The notes under the pieces were generated by a model. It did not search any database. It was not told the DNA's origin and was given only the letters and a program-made list of their open reading frames with translations. DNA of 63,301 nt from Acidovorax sp. CF316. GTDB taxonomy: Bacteria; Pseudomonadota; Gammaproteobacteria; Burkholderiales; Burkholderiaceae_C. Positions 17,482 to 29,066 of the stretch are shown here, one piece after another (positions within the stretch are counted from its first letter, which is position 1; each line of letters starts with the position of its first letter). The DNA lies in contig NZ_AKJX01000155.1 of assembly GCF_000276605.1 (NCBI RefSeq), positions 1 through 63,301 on the forward strand. Reading direction: 5' to 3'. The translations under genes were made by a program, and so were the position numbers.

Positions 17482-19899
17482 ATGCCCGCCACGCCATCGA
17501 CCGACCTGCCCAGCCCGCCACCGGCGGCCGGCCGCCCTGCCCGCAAGCCCTTGCACCGGCTGATGAAGTGGTTGCTCGTACTGGCCGGCCTGCTGGTGGG
17601 CCTGGCCATCCTGGTCGGCGTGGTGCTGGCACTGATGGACTGGAACCGCTACAAGCCCTGGGTCAACGAGAAGGTCAGCGAGGCCACGGGCCGGCGCTTC
17701 GAGATCGAGGGCGACCTGTCGGCCGCCTGGCGCTGGCCTCAGCCGCTGGAAGAAGGCTGGCGCCGCTGGGTGCCGGGCGTGACGGTGAAGGCCGAGCGCC
17801 TGGTGATGGACAACCCTGCCGGGTTCGAGCCCCCGTTCAGCGGCGATGACCCAAAGAAAGGCAAGGCCAGGGGCAGCGACAAGGCGCAAGGCACCACTGC
17901 GGCCCGGGCCCCGGCCAGCGCCGCTTCGGTGGGGTCGGCCTCGACATCCACGCCGCCGACCACGGCCACCCTGTCCGGCACCGCGACCATGGCCAGCATC
18001 GGCAGCGCGAGTGCCTCCATCAGCCTGCTGCCGCTGCTGCGCCGCCACCTGGCCGTGGACACCTTGGCCCTGACCGACCCGGAGATCGCGCTGGCCCGCA
18101 CCAAGGATGGCAGCAACAACTGGACCTTCAAGCACAAGGACGAGGACACCCCCAAGAGCCGCTGGACCTTCGACCTGGACCGGCTGGTGGTCAACCAGGG
18201 GCTGCTGGCCTATGCCGATGCGATGAAGGATGTGGACCTGCAGGCGCGGGTGAACACCACGGAGCCGATCGATCCCGCACGGGCAGGCAGTGCGAAGGCG
18301 GCCAAGGAATCCGCCCTGCCCGCGTCAGCGGCGGCCTCCTCGGCCGAAGCTGCGGCCTCGCGCGACGCAGCGGCCGGCAAGGACAGCGGGAGCAGCGCCC
18401 CCGTGCCCTACGGCCTGCAATTCGAGCTGCAGGGCCGCATTGCCAAGGCACAGGTCCAAGGCAGCGGCCGGGCCGGCCAGGTGATCAGCCTGCGCGACAA
18501 GGTGGTCAACTACCCGCTGCAGATCGAGGCCACCGCGGGCGGTGCGGCGCTGTCGGCAGAAGGCATTCTGGCCAACCCCGGGGCCCTGTCGGGCATGGAC
18601 TTCGACGTGAGGCTCAAGGCCGGCAGCATGGCCGACCTGTACGAGGTGACGGGGCTGGTGCTGCCCAGCACACCGCCCTTCGAGACGCGCGGGCACCTGA
18701 CCGGCAGCCTGGAGCCCGAGCGCGCCGTGTGGAGCTACAGCGATTTCCACGGCAAGGTGGGTCAGAGCGACCTGCACGGCAACCTCAAGTACACCTCGGG
18801 CAAGCCGCGGCCCAAGCTGACGGGCAGCATGAACTCGAACCAGCTGCGCCTGGCCGACCTGGGCCCGGCCCTGGGCACCACGGCAAGCGACAACACCCAC
18901 CGCGGCAAGAGCGATGGCAGAGGCGATGGCAAGGACAAGGGCAAGGTGTTGCCGGACGCGAAGTTCGCGGCCGAGCGATGGAACGCGATGGACATGGACA
19001 TCCAGTTCAAGGGCAAGAACATCATCCGCCCCGAAAGCCTGCCGCTGGAGAACCTGAGCATGCGCGCCGTGATGGACAACGCACAGCTCAGGCTGGCACC
19101 GCTGACCTTCGGCGTGGCCGAGGGAAAGATCGAGTCCGAAGTGAGCATCGACGGGCGCGCACCGCCACTCAAGGCACAGATCCGCGGCAAGGTGGAAGGG
19201 CTCAAGCTCTCGGCCCTGTTCCCCAAGGTCGAACTGATGAAGAAGAGCTTCGGCCGCATGGACGGCGCCGTGGCGCTGCAAAGCCAGGGCAACAGCGTGG
19301 CGGGCCTGCTGGGCAAGGGCACGGGCGAGGCGCGGCTGTATGTGCGCGAGGGCACGCTGAGCAAGCAGATGCTGGACCTGGCCGCGCTGAATGTGGGCAG
19401 CATCATCGTCGGCAAGCTGTTCGGCGATGACAAGGAAGTGCACCTGCGCTGCGCGGTGGCCGACTTCACCGTGGTCGAGGGGCTGGCCCAGACCCGCGTG
19501 GTGAAGATGAGCACCGACGATGCGGTGATCGAGGCCACGGGCACCATCGACCTGGGCACCGAAGCCCTGGACCTGCGCATCAAGCCCGAGTCGCTGAAGT
19601 GGAAGTTCTTCTCGCTGCGCACGCCGCTGTATGTGAAGGGCACCTTCGGCAATCCCAACGTCGGTGTGGAGCCTGGCCCCCTGCTGCTGCGCGCGGGCGC
19701 CGCGGTGGTCGCCGCCGTGGCAGCGCCTGCAGCGCTGGCCCTGGTGCCCGTGACGGTGCCGGCCGCCGATGACGACACCTACTGCAAGCCGCTGCTGGAC
19801 CTGGCCAAGGAGCCCGTGAAGCCCGGCGCCCAGGGGGCAGCGGGCACCGCGTCCGAGCCTGCGCGGCGTGCCGCGAGCAAGCCGGCCACCGCGCGCTGA
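17482..19899 (+). CDS. AsmA-family protein
   Basis: A large envelope protein of 805 residues, anchored by one N-terminal membrane helix (about 31-57) with the bulk in the periplasm. AsmA-like proteins are bridge-type lipid-transport or outer-membrane assembly factors. AsmA landmarks are the post-helix phrase NRYKPWVNEKVSEATGRRFEI, repeated beta-strand segments, and a C-terminal AsmA_2-like part (DGRAPPLKAQIRGKVEGLKL, KSFGRMDGAVALQSQGNSVA). Residues 130-185 and 270-305 are low-complexity Ala/Ser/Thr/Lys linkers. Four in-frame Cys/Pro-rich residues near the end look unremarkable. It is followed 80 bases later by an M23 peptidase gene. Confidence 0.92.
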   Translation: MPATPSTDLPSPPPAAGRPARKPLHRLMKWLLVLAGLLVGLAILVGVVLALMDWNRYKPWVNEKVSEATGRRFEIEGDLSAAWRWPQPLEEGWRRWVPGVTVKAERLVMDNPAGFEPPFSGDDPKKGKARGSDKAQGTTAARAPASAASVGSASTSTPPTTATLSGTATMASIGSASASISLLPLLRRHLAVDTLALTDPEIALARTKDGSNNWTFKHKDEDTPKSRWTFDLDRLVVNQGLLAYADAMKDVDLQARVNTTEPIDPARAGSAKAAKESALPASAAASSAEAAASRDAAAGKDSGSSAPVPYGLQFELQGRIAKAQVQGSGRAGQVISLRDKVVNYPLQIEATAGGAALSAEGILANPGALSGMDFDVRLKAGSMADLYEVTGLVLPSTPPFETRGHLTGSLEPERAVWSYSDFHGKVGQSDLHGNLKYTSGKPRPKLTGSMNSNQLRLADLGPALGTTASDNTHRGKSDGRGDGKDKGKVLPDAKFAAERWNAMDMDIQFKGKNIIRPESLPLENLSMRAVMDNAQLRLAPLTFGVAEGKIESEVSIDGRAPPLKAQIRGKVEGLKLSALFPKVELMKKSFGRMDGAVALQSQGNSVAGLLGKGTGEARLYVREGTLSKQMLDLAALNVGSIIVGKLFGDDKEVHLRCAVADFTVVEGLAQTRVVKMSTDDAVIEATGTIDLGTEALDLRIKPESLKWKFFSLRTPLYVKGTFGNPNVGVEPGPLLLRAGAAVVAAVAAPAALALVPVTVPAADDDTYCKPLLDLAKEPVKPGAQGAAGTASEPARRAASKPATAR

Positions 19900-19979
19900 T
19901 TGGCCAGGGACAACGGTTGCAGGAATAATCCCACCCGTTGCCACTCCCGGCGCGCACCAAGGTGCAGCGCTTTCCCTCC

Positions 19980-20495
19980 ATGAAGATTCTCAAGTACCTG
20001 GTGCTGGCCGCCCTGGTGGTGCTGGCCCTGGGCCTGGCCGTGCCGGAGCGCATCCGGATCCCCGTGGCCGGAGCCACCCCGAAGGACTGGAACGCCCAGT
20101 CGTTCTGGTTCGAACCCTGGGGCACCTCGGGTGTGCACAAGGGCATCGACATCTTCGGCAAGACGGGCACGCCGGTGCTCAGCACCACGGATGGCATGGT
20201 GCTTTTCACGGGCGAGATCGCCAAGGGCGGCAAGGTAGTGCTGGTGCTCGGCCCGCGCTGGCGCCTGCATTACTTCGCGCACCTGGACCGCATCACGACC
20301 GACGCGCTGGCGCCGGTGGCATCGGGCAGCGCCATTGGCACCGTGGGGGCCAGCGGCAATGCCCAGGGCAAGCCGCCGCACCTGCACTATTCCATCGTGC
20401 GGCTGCTGCCTGCACCGTGGCAGATCGACGGGGCAACCCAGGGGGTCAAGAAAGCCTTCTTCATCGACCCAGGGGCGTACCTGAAAGAGCAGTAG
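19980..20495 (+). CDS. small M23-family (LytM-type) metallopeptidase
   Basis: A predicted zinc-dependent peptidoglycan endopeptidase or an inactive regulator of one, 171 residues long. A membrane helix or signal peptide (about 4-18) is followed by a compact LytM domain. Metal-site motifs are HKGIDIFGKTGTPV (first His and Asp) and PHLHYS (HxH). HYFAHLD carries the other conserved His. It is nearly a bare catalytic domain without coiled coil or LysM. A TTG at 19938 would extend the N-terminus but disrupts the signal. The repeat at 20506 begins 10 bases after its stop. Confidence 0.9.
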   Translation: MKILKYLVLAALVVLALGLAVPERIRIPVAGATPKDWNAQSFWFEPWGTSGVHKGIDIFGKTGTPVLSTTDGMVLFTGEIAKGGKVVLVLGPRWRLHYFAHLDRITTDALAPVASGSAIGTVGASGNAQGKPPHLHYSIVRLLPAPWQIDGATQGVKKAFFIDPGAYLKEQ

Positions 20496-20505
20496 CCGCA
20501 GCGCC

Positions 20506-20610
20506 CATACGGATTTGCATTTGATCGTATGGCTAGGCGGGAAGCCGCAGACAGTGCTACAGCACGGCAAGGCGAACCAACGACGCCAGACGCTCAAAGG
20601 CAAACCCGTA

Positions 20611-20617
<7 letters not shown>
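20506..20617. repeat. interspersed imperfect-palindrome repeat, copy A
   Basis: A 112-base element between two convergent genes. The outer 27-base arms pair at about 23 positions (starting ATACGGATTTGC and ending GGCAAACCCGTAT). The core contains GCCGCAGACAGTGCT, the mini-hairpin GTGCTACAGCAC and GGCGAACCAACGACG. The dnaE2 stop codon (20611-20613) lies inside its right edge. The core matches copies at 27198 (same orientation) and 30256 (inverted). No terminal transposase signals are present. Confidence 0.85.
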
Positions 20618-23874
<3,257 letters not shown>

Positions 23875-23886
23875 GTGCCGGTCCGC

Positions 23887-25362
23887 TCATGCATACAGGC
23901 CCTGCAGGAACCAGTGGTCTGCCGACGTCGCCGGCAGCGCATGCACCGGTCGTTCACGGAACACCCAAACACGCCCTGCCCCCGGGCTCACGGCCACGAA
24001 ATAGTCGCGCTGCACCATGTCGCTGGCACTGGCGGGGACCTGGCTCTCGCCTTCCTCCCACCAGGCCATGTCGAACCGGTGCGGCCCGGCCAGCAGGCTC
24101 AGCCGCCCCTGGTAGCACGGCCGGTGGCCCTGCATGGCCAGGCGCTGCGGCGTGCGCAGCAGCCAGGTGGGCCACAGCACGGCCTCGGGTGCGTGGGCGC
24201 CCTGCCGTTCCCTGGATGTCGCCGGTGCACGGCCTGCGGTGGGCTGCCAGCGCTGCATGCATTCGGGCCGGTGGTCCGCCAGCAGGGTGACGGACTGCAC
24301 CGCATCCGTGCCCAGGCGGGCCGAGAGGCGCTCGACCAGCTGGTGCCAGGCCTCGCCCTCCTGGTCACCGGCGGCCGACGATCCATCGGGCGGCAGCAGG
24401 TGGGCACTGGCATGCGGCAGCGGTGCGGTCTCCAGCGCACGCAGCGTGATCTGGTTGGCGGGCGCGGCCAGGGGCGTGCGCGCCAGGTTCTCGGCCAGCA
24501 GGCGGCGCAGGTGAGCCAGCTCGTGCGTGGGCTGGGCGGTGCGCACGGGCAGCGCATGCCAGGGGGCGATGAGCACACCGTCGACCCGGCGCAGGTCGTG
24601 CCGCCAGGCCAGCTCCAGCGCCAGAACGCCCTGCTGGCGTGCCTGCAGCCAGGCCTGCAGGGCCGAGAGCAGCCGGCTCGCGGACCACAGCAAGGCGTCG
24701 GCCGAGGTGGCCAGCGCGGGCAGCTCGGCCGTCAGCTCAAAGCGCTCGGGCAGCTCCACCCAGGCATGGTTGTGGGCGATGTGGCCATAGGCCCGGTCCA
24801 GCGCCAGCAGCACGGCCGCGCCCAGGCGCCGTGCCACACCGTCGCGCGGCAGCGCACGCAAGGCCCCCCAGGTACGGCAACCCATGCGCGCCAGGCTGGG
24901 CAGGTGCGGGTGCAGCGCCGTCAGCGTGTGCAGCGGCAGGCCATCGGGCAGGTGCCGGGGCGCGGGCTGGCCTGCCAGTTGCAGGCGCAACAGGGCCAGG
25001 GCCTGCAGCGAGGTGGGGGCCTCGGCAAAAGGGGTTGGGCCCTCCTGCTGCGCAGGCCCTGGCGATGGGTGGCCGGCTTCTGCGGGCAGGTGGCCGGACC
25101 AGGGCGGGCTGTGCCGTTGCAGTTGGGCGAGCAATGCTGCGCGCCCGCCCCACAGGCGCTCCGTGGCCGACACTTCGAGCAGCAAGGCCTCGTCCTCCAC
25201 CCGCGCCACGCGCGGCGTGAACTGCAGCGCCCACCAGTGTTCGTGCGGCGCTTGCGGCAAGGGTGGGTGCGGCCCGGCAGCGGCCGGCGCGCCAGCACCA
25301 GGGCGGGAGGATCCGCCGTCAGTGGGGGTGGTGGGCGGCAACGGCCATGCGATCCAGTGCAT
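23887..25362 (-). CDS. imuB: ImuB, inactive Y-family polymerase-like mutasome hub
   Basis: A DinB-related adaptor that links DnaE2 and ImuA to the beta clamp. The protein has 491 residues starting at MHWIAWPLP. Recognisable segments are WWALQFTPRVARVEDEALLLEVSATERLWGG, the helix-hairpin-helix-like LARMGCRTWGALRALPRDGVARRLG, and the C-terminal GRLSLLAGPHRFDMAWWEEG with YFVA. The catalytic acidic residues of true Y-family polymerases are not seen, as is usual for ImuB. The start lies 44 bases inside imuA in another frame, so translation is probably coupled. Residues 10-45 are an unusual Pro/Ala/Gly-rich insertion. Confidence 0.93.
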   Translation of the reverse strand: MHWIAWPLPPTTPTDGGSSRPGAGAPAAAGPHPPLPQAPHEHWWALQFTPRVARVEDEALLLEVSATERLWGGRAALLAQLQRHSPPWSGHLPAEAGHPSPGPAQQEGPTPFAEAPTSLQALALLRLQLAGQPAPRHLPDGLPLHTLTALHPHLPSLARMGCRTWGALRALPRDGVARRLGAAVLLALDRAYGHIAHNHAWVELPERFELTAELPALATSADALLWSASRLLSALQAWLQARQQGVLALELAWRHDLRRVDGVLIAPWHALPVRTAQPTHELAHLRRLLAENLARTPLAAPANQITLRALETAPLPHASAHLLPPDGSSAAGDQEGEAWHQLVERLSARLGTDAVQSVTLLADHRPECMQRWQPTAGRAPATSRERQGAHAPEAVLWPTWLLRTPQRLAMQGHRPCYQGRLSLLAGPHRFDMAWWEEGESQVPASASDMVQRDYFVAVSPGAGRVWVFRERPVHALPATSADHWFLQGLYA

Positions 25363-26158
25363 GCTGCACACCTCCTGCGGGCAAGCGGTCCAGCCACGCC
25401 GCCAGCGGCAGCAGCACGGCAGGCTTTGCTGGCTGCTGCTGTGGCGGCGCACGCCGCCCCTCGCCGCGCGCCGCCGATGCGGCCAGCACCCGGGCCAGCG
25501 CCGCGTTGCTGGCCGGCAGCACCAGGGGCTGCTCCATGGGGGGCCCACGGCGCTTGAGCACCTGCACCTGCAGCTCGGCGCCGCCCGATGCGGCCACGGC
25601 CTCGACCCACAGCCGCAGCGGCGCGGGCGATGCCTGCTGGCGCACCTTGGCCGGGCGAAACACCCACAGCAGCTGCCCCATCTGCGCGGCAGCCAGCTGC
25701 AGCCGCCTTAGCGATTCGGGCGCGGCCTGCGGCAGCCAGGCCAGCACCGCCTGCACATCGCGGCAGCGCAGGGCCTGCTCGGCCGCCCACAATGCCTGCG
25801 CCGCCGAGGTGGCCTGCACGCGGCACAGCCGCGCCGCGTCCAGCCCACCCGCGCGCAGGGCGGGGGCAAAGGGCTCATGGGGCGGCGCCACCAGCACCAC
25901 GGCCCCCGGCCGCTCAGCCGTGGCCTGGGCCAGTGCCGGCAGCACCAGTTGCCACACGTGCAGCCCGGCTGCAGGCTGCAGCACCTCGGTCAAGGCCCCC
26001 AGGGGCCAGCCCCCACCCGGCAGCTGCGCATCGAGCAGCGCATGCCCCGTGGCCTGCACCCGCGCTGCGGCGGATGTGCCCAGTTGGTCGGCCAGCCACA
26101 CGCCTGCCAGCCGGGGCGGGGCACCAGCGGGCACGGAACGGAGGGGGACGGCGGACAT
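25319..26158 (-). CDS. imuA: ImuA, RecA/SulA-like mutasome accessory protein
   Basis: The first gene of the SOS mutagenesis cassette, 279 residues. The opening region (HALLDAQLPGGGWPLGALTEVL) matches the RecA-like ATPase-derived fold of ImuA/SulA-related proteins. VLAWLPQAAPESLRRLQLAA and GQLLWVFRPAKVRQQASPAPLRL are characteristic of proteobacterial ImuA. A canonical Walker A lysine is not evident. A perfect LexA box lies 109 bases upstream, so the cassette should be DNA-damage induced. Confidence 0.93.
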   Translation of the reverse strand: MSAVPLRSVPAGAPPRLAGVWLADQLGTSAAARVQATGHALLDAQLPGGGWPLGALTEVLQPAAGLHVWQLVLPALAQATAERPGAVVLVAPPHEPFAPALRAGGLDAARLCRVQATSAAQALWAAEQALRCRDVQAVLAWLPQAAPESLRRLQLAAAQMGQLLWVFRPAKVRQQASPAPLRLWVEAVAASGGAELQVQVLKRRGPPMEQPLVLPASNAALARVLAASAARGEGRRAPPQQQPAKPAVLLPLAAWLDRLPAGGVQHALDRMAVAAHHPH

Positions 26159-26266
26159 GAGCGAGGCAACCCGGGATGGACATGCACGGGGTCAGGCAGA
26201 GAGGTGCGGCTTGCGCACCCAACCCCGGAGCATCCTGCACGGCAGGGCTGGGGGAGCGATGGGATA

Positions 26267-26282
26267 CTGTATTTTCATACAG
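26267..26282. promoter_or_regulatory. LexA (SOS) box of the imuA-imuB-dnaE2 cassette
   Basis: CTGT-ATTTTCAT-ACAG is a perfect CTGT-N8-ACAG palindrome, matching the beta/gamma-proteobacterial LexA operator. It sits in a short AT-rich patch 109 bases before the imuA start codon, the expected location of the promoter. No second box is visible nearby. Confidence 0.92.
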
Positions 26283-26378
26283 TTATCGTACCCCATTCCG
26301 CTAACCGCGGCGGCTTTTCAGAGCATTCCCGCGGGTCATTGGAGCCATGCCAGGAAGGGGCGCCGCTTGCAGTGGGCC

Positions 26379-26448
26379 AAAAGAAAAGGCCTGCGCAGTG
26401 CAGGCCCTGAAATGACAAAAGGCCTGCAGAATTGCTTCTGCAGGCCTT
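26379..26448 (-). terminator. tandem rho-independent terminators after tRNA-Pro
   Basis: Reading the minus strand, the first hairpin (26419-26448) has 13-bp arms, AAGGCCTGCAGAA against its complement, a GCAA loop and a following TTTT. The second (26388-26406) has GGCCTGC arms and then TTTTCTTTT (26379-26387). Both lie just after the tRNA gene. They also insulate imuA's upstream region from tRNA transcription. Confidence 0.9.
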
Positions 26449-26456
26449 GCCAATAA

Positions 26457-26533
26457 TGGTCGGAGCGGCGGGATTCGAACTCGCGACCCTCTGCTCCCAA
26501 AGCAGATGCGCTACCAGGCTGCGCTACGCTCCG
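26457..26533 (-). tRNA. tRNA-Pro (anticodon UGG)
   Basis: A 77-base tRNA gene with an encoded CCA end (26457-26459). The acceptor stem CGGAGCG pairs with CGCTCCG. The anticodon stem CTGC/GCAG flanks the loop TTTGGGA, giving UGG, which reads CCA and other proline codons. The T-arm has the usual GGTTCGAATCC-like pattern (GAGTTCGAATC). A pair of strong terminators follows. Confidence 0.96.
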
Positions 26534-26780
26534 ACAGCTCGTATTCTAACCCGGGAAATTTCGGGTTCTGACCAAATGCGCGCTTTTTTTGATTTTTTTG
26601 CAGCGACTGCATCGGACCAGGGTTCCATCGGCAGTGCTGTCATGCATCCAGGGCGATGCAAACTGCGGCGATGGGAGGGAAAACTCAATCAATAACCAAC
26701 AACCAACGGGGAAGACACTACGGCGAGCCCACAGGCACCAGCACACGACCGCGCATCAGCGGCCGCAGGGTGGCCTGCAA

Positions 26781-27029
26781 TCAGCGGCTCGACGGGCCTG
26801 GGCCGCGGCCGGCCAGGTGGCGGAAGGTGATGCGGCCCTTGGAGAGGTCGTAAGGCGACATTTCCAGTGAGACCTTGTCGCCCGCCAGGATGCGGATGTG
26901 GTGCTTGCGCATCTTGCCGCCGGTGTAAGCAATCAGCTGGTGACCGTTGTCCAGCGTCACGCGAAAGCGCGAGTCGGGCAGCACTTCGGTCACGGAGCCT
27001 TGCATTTCAATCAGTTCTTCTTTGGCCAT
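26781..27029 (-). CDS. infA: translation initiation factor IF-1 (with C-terminal extension)
   Basis: IF-1 binds the ribosomal A site during initiation. The protein has 82 residues. [11 protein letters not shown], the OB-fold phrase [26 protein letters not shown] and [11 protein letters not shown] are all classical. A C-terminal tail, [12 protein letters not shown], extends about ten residues beyond the 72-residue E. coli protein. It stands alone rather than in a ribosomal-protein operon, consistent with the second infA paralogue found in many Burkholderiales. ATG 27029 is the homologous start; an ATG at 27047 would add six residues. Confidence 0.96.
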   Translation of the reverse strand: MAKEELIEMQGSVTEVLPDSRFRVTLDNGHQLIAYTGGKMRKHHIRILAGDKVSLEMSPYDLSKGRITFRHLAGRGPGPSSR

Positions 27030-27197
27030 GTTCTCTTGTCTTTTCAAAAATCAAAAAATCTGGTGATCGGCACCTGAACGCTGGGGCATCCACCACGGCC
27101 GATGCAGCGTGGTCGGGCTCGACACACGGTGCATTGCGGGCGGTGGGAGTCGCTGCACCCGGGGCGCAGATCAGGCAGAGGGCCGGGGAGACGGCTT

Positions 27198-27308
27198 CAT
27201 ACGGATTTGCATTTGACCGTGTAGCTAGGCGGGAGCCGCAGACAGTGCTGTAGCACGGCAAGGCGAACCAACGACGCTACACGGTTAAAGGCAAATCCGT
27301 ATCAATGG
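27198..27308. repeat. interspersed imperfect-palindrome repeat, copy B
   Basis: A 111-base element in the same orientation as the copy at 20506. Its 27-base arms pair at 25 positions, including a perfect GTGTAGC/GCTACAC block at the inner end. The core again has GCCGCAGACAGTGCT, here with GTGCTGTAGCAC, the pair-preserving swap of the mini-hairpin loop. It lies between infA and the 3' end of the HPP/CBS gene, 113 bases after that gene's stop. Next to it, GACAGGC (27308-27314) and GCCTGTC (27330-27336) form another inverted repeat. Confidence 0.85.
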
Positions 27309-27421
27309 ACAGGCAGAGCGCTGTGCATAGCCTGTCGATTGTACCGCGATGTACCCGTACTTGCCTATGGCGAGAATGCCGCAGCGGCGCAGCACCTCTG
27401 CAGGCAGCCCCCGCAGGCCTG

Positions 27422-28654
27422 TCAGGCCCCTGGATCCTGCCCCTGCACGGCCACCGCCAGGGTGCGCACCAGGTCGGTCTGGGTGATGATGCCCACCAGG
27501 TGCCCGCCATCGTCGACGATGGGAATGTGGTGGTGCCCGCCCTGCGAGAACAGGGGCACCAGGTCCATGGCGTGCTGGCCCACCCGGGCCACCTGCACCG
27601 GGTGCGTCATGATCTCGCCCACGCTGGCGGGCTGGCCGCTGCGGCCCTTGACGAGGGCGCGCAGCCGCTGGCCCAGGCCCTCGTGCAGGTCGAGGTTGGC
27701 CAGGCGCATGAAATCGGCCACCGTGACGATGCCAAGCACCTGCCGCCCCGCATCCACCACGGGCAGGGCCTTGATCTTTTCGATGCGCATCAGGGTCCAC
27801 GCATCCTTGAGCGACACGCCCTGCTCCACCGCCATGGCCGGCCGCGACATGATGTCGGCGCAGCGCACCTCGCCCAGCGTGCGCTGGAAGGCCGCGCGGC
27901 CCGCCAGTTGCAGCAGGCCTTCGAGGTCGGCGCGGCTCACGTCCAGCACCTGGTTGTAGTGCGCCAGCGCGGCATCCACATCCGATGCGGCAAAGGCCCC
28001 CTTGGCCACGGCGGTGCGTGCAGGCGACTGCTGCGGATGCGGGTAGCTGCGCCCGGTCAGGCTGTTGTAGACCACGCCCGCCAGCAGCAGCACCAGCACG
28101 TTGAAGAGAACAGGAAACGCCGCCAGGTGCAGGCCGTCGCTCGCCGTGAGCACCACGTACAGCGCCATGGACCCCCCGGGCGGGTGCAGGCAGCGCAGCG
28201 GCACCATGAGGGCGATGGCCAGGCCTACGGCCAGCGCGCCCGCCACGGCCGGGTCGGGCACCAGCGCAGCACACGCCGCCCCCACCATTGCCGACAGGGT
28301 GCTGCCGCCCAGCACCGGCCAGGGCTGGGCCAGCGGGCTCGACGGCATGCCGAACACCAGCACGGCGCTGGCGCCCAGCGCCCCCAGCATCCAGGGCCCG
28401 TGGGCATTCCCACCGCCCACCCACCAGCGGCTGAGCACCGCTGTCAGGAAGATGCCCAGCACGGCGCCCACGATGAAGCGCAGGCGCTCGCGGCCATCGA
28501 TGCCCAGCGGGGCCGGCCAGAAATGGCGCAGCCAGCGCACGATCCGCACCCGCGTCGGCAAACGGGCCACGACGGGGCGCGAGGCTGGCAAGGGGGGAGG
28601 ATCAGGCTCCGGGGCTGGAGAAGAAGGCAGAGGGGGCTGGGGCGGTGCAGACAT
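27422..28654 (-). CDS. HPP-family membrane protein with C-terminal CBS-domain pair
   Basis: A 410-residue integral membrane protein. Residues 1-50 are Pro-rich and cytoplasmic. The HPP domain (about 55-190) holds four to five membrane helices and the family motif LRCLHPPGGSMALY. The C-terminal half has two CBS motifs (ADIMSRPAMAVEQG...LPVVDAGRQVLGIVTVADF and GEIMTHPVQVARVG...HHHIPIVDDGGHLVGIITQTD), which normally bind adenine nucleotides. HPP proteins have been linked to nitrite transport and other roles, but no substrate is evident here. The start at 28654 was chosen because upstream codons are Cys/His-rich and unlike protein. Confidence 0.88.
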   Translation of the reverse strand: MSAPPQPPLPSSPAPEPDPPPLPASRPVVARLPTRVRIVRWLRHFWPAPLGIDGRERLRFIVGAVLGIFLTAVLSRWWVGGGNAHGPWMLGALGASAVLVFGMPSSPLAQPWPVLGGSTLSAMVGAACAALVPDPAVAGALAVGLAIALMVPLRCLHPPGGSMALYVVLTASDGLHLAAFPVLFNVLVLLLAGVVYNSLTGRSYPHPQQSPARTAVAKGAFAASDVDAALAHYNQVLDVSRADLEGLLQLAGRAAFQRTLGEVRCADIMSRPAMAVEQGVSLKDAWTLMRIEKIKALPVVDAGRQVLGIVTVADFMRLANLDLHEGLGQRLRALVKGRSGQPASVGEIMTHPVQVARVGQHAMDLVPLFSQGGHHHIPIVDDGGHLVGIITQTDLVRTLAVAVQGQDPGA

Positions 28655-29066
28655 GGGGACGGAACATTCACACACCGGCACGGCACCCCGCCCCGCAAAG
28701 CGGTGGGAGTGCATGCCGCGCCGCATGCAGCCTGCCATTTTGCCGGGCACTGGCATCGCATGCACCAAGCGGGTGCAAACCCGGCCCTGCCAGGGTGGGT
28801 AAAAAAACCCGGCCTATGCTCGAAACTACCTAGCCCCATGGGGCAAACAGCGTCCCACGACCCAAAAAACATGCTCTATACTGCATGTACACCGTGTTTA
28901 ATGCAGTTTACTTCACGTTACCCATGGGCAGCCAGCGGCCTGACAACGGGATCTCGCGGCACGGGAAGAACACCTGCACGCCAGTACCGGTACGGGTAAG
29001 CCATAGGTTTTCACCACGGGGCTTGGAGTTAAATTACTTTAAGCCTAAACAAAGGAGACACTCCCC
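28655..29066. promoter_or_regulatory. divergent intergenic region before the ABC receptor gene
   Basis: A 412-base gap that is AT-richer than its surroundings and holds no supported gene. It must carry promoters for the HPP/CBS gene (minus) and the liv-type operon (plus). Visible features are the palindrome GTACCGGTAC (28984-28993) and a 26-base inverted repeat at 29020-29045. The latter has GGCTT/AAGCC outer and AGT/ACT inner arms around TAAATT and sits just before the strong Shine-Dalgarno AAAGGAGA (29051-29058). That repeat could be an operator or leader structure. Confidence 0.5.
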
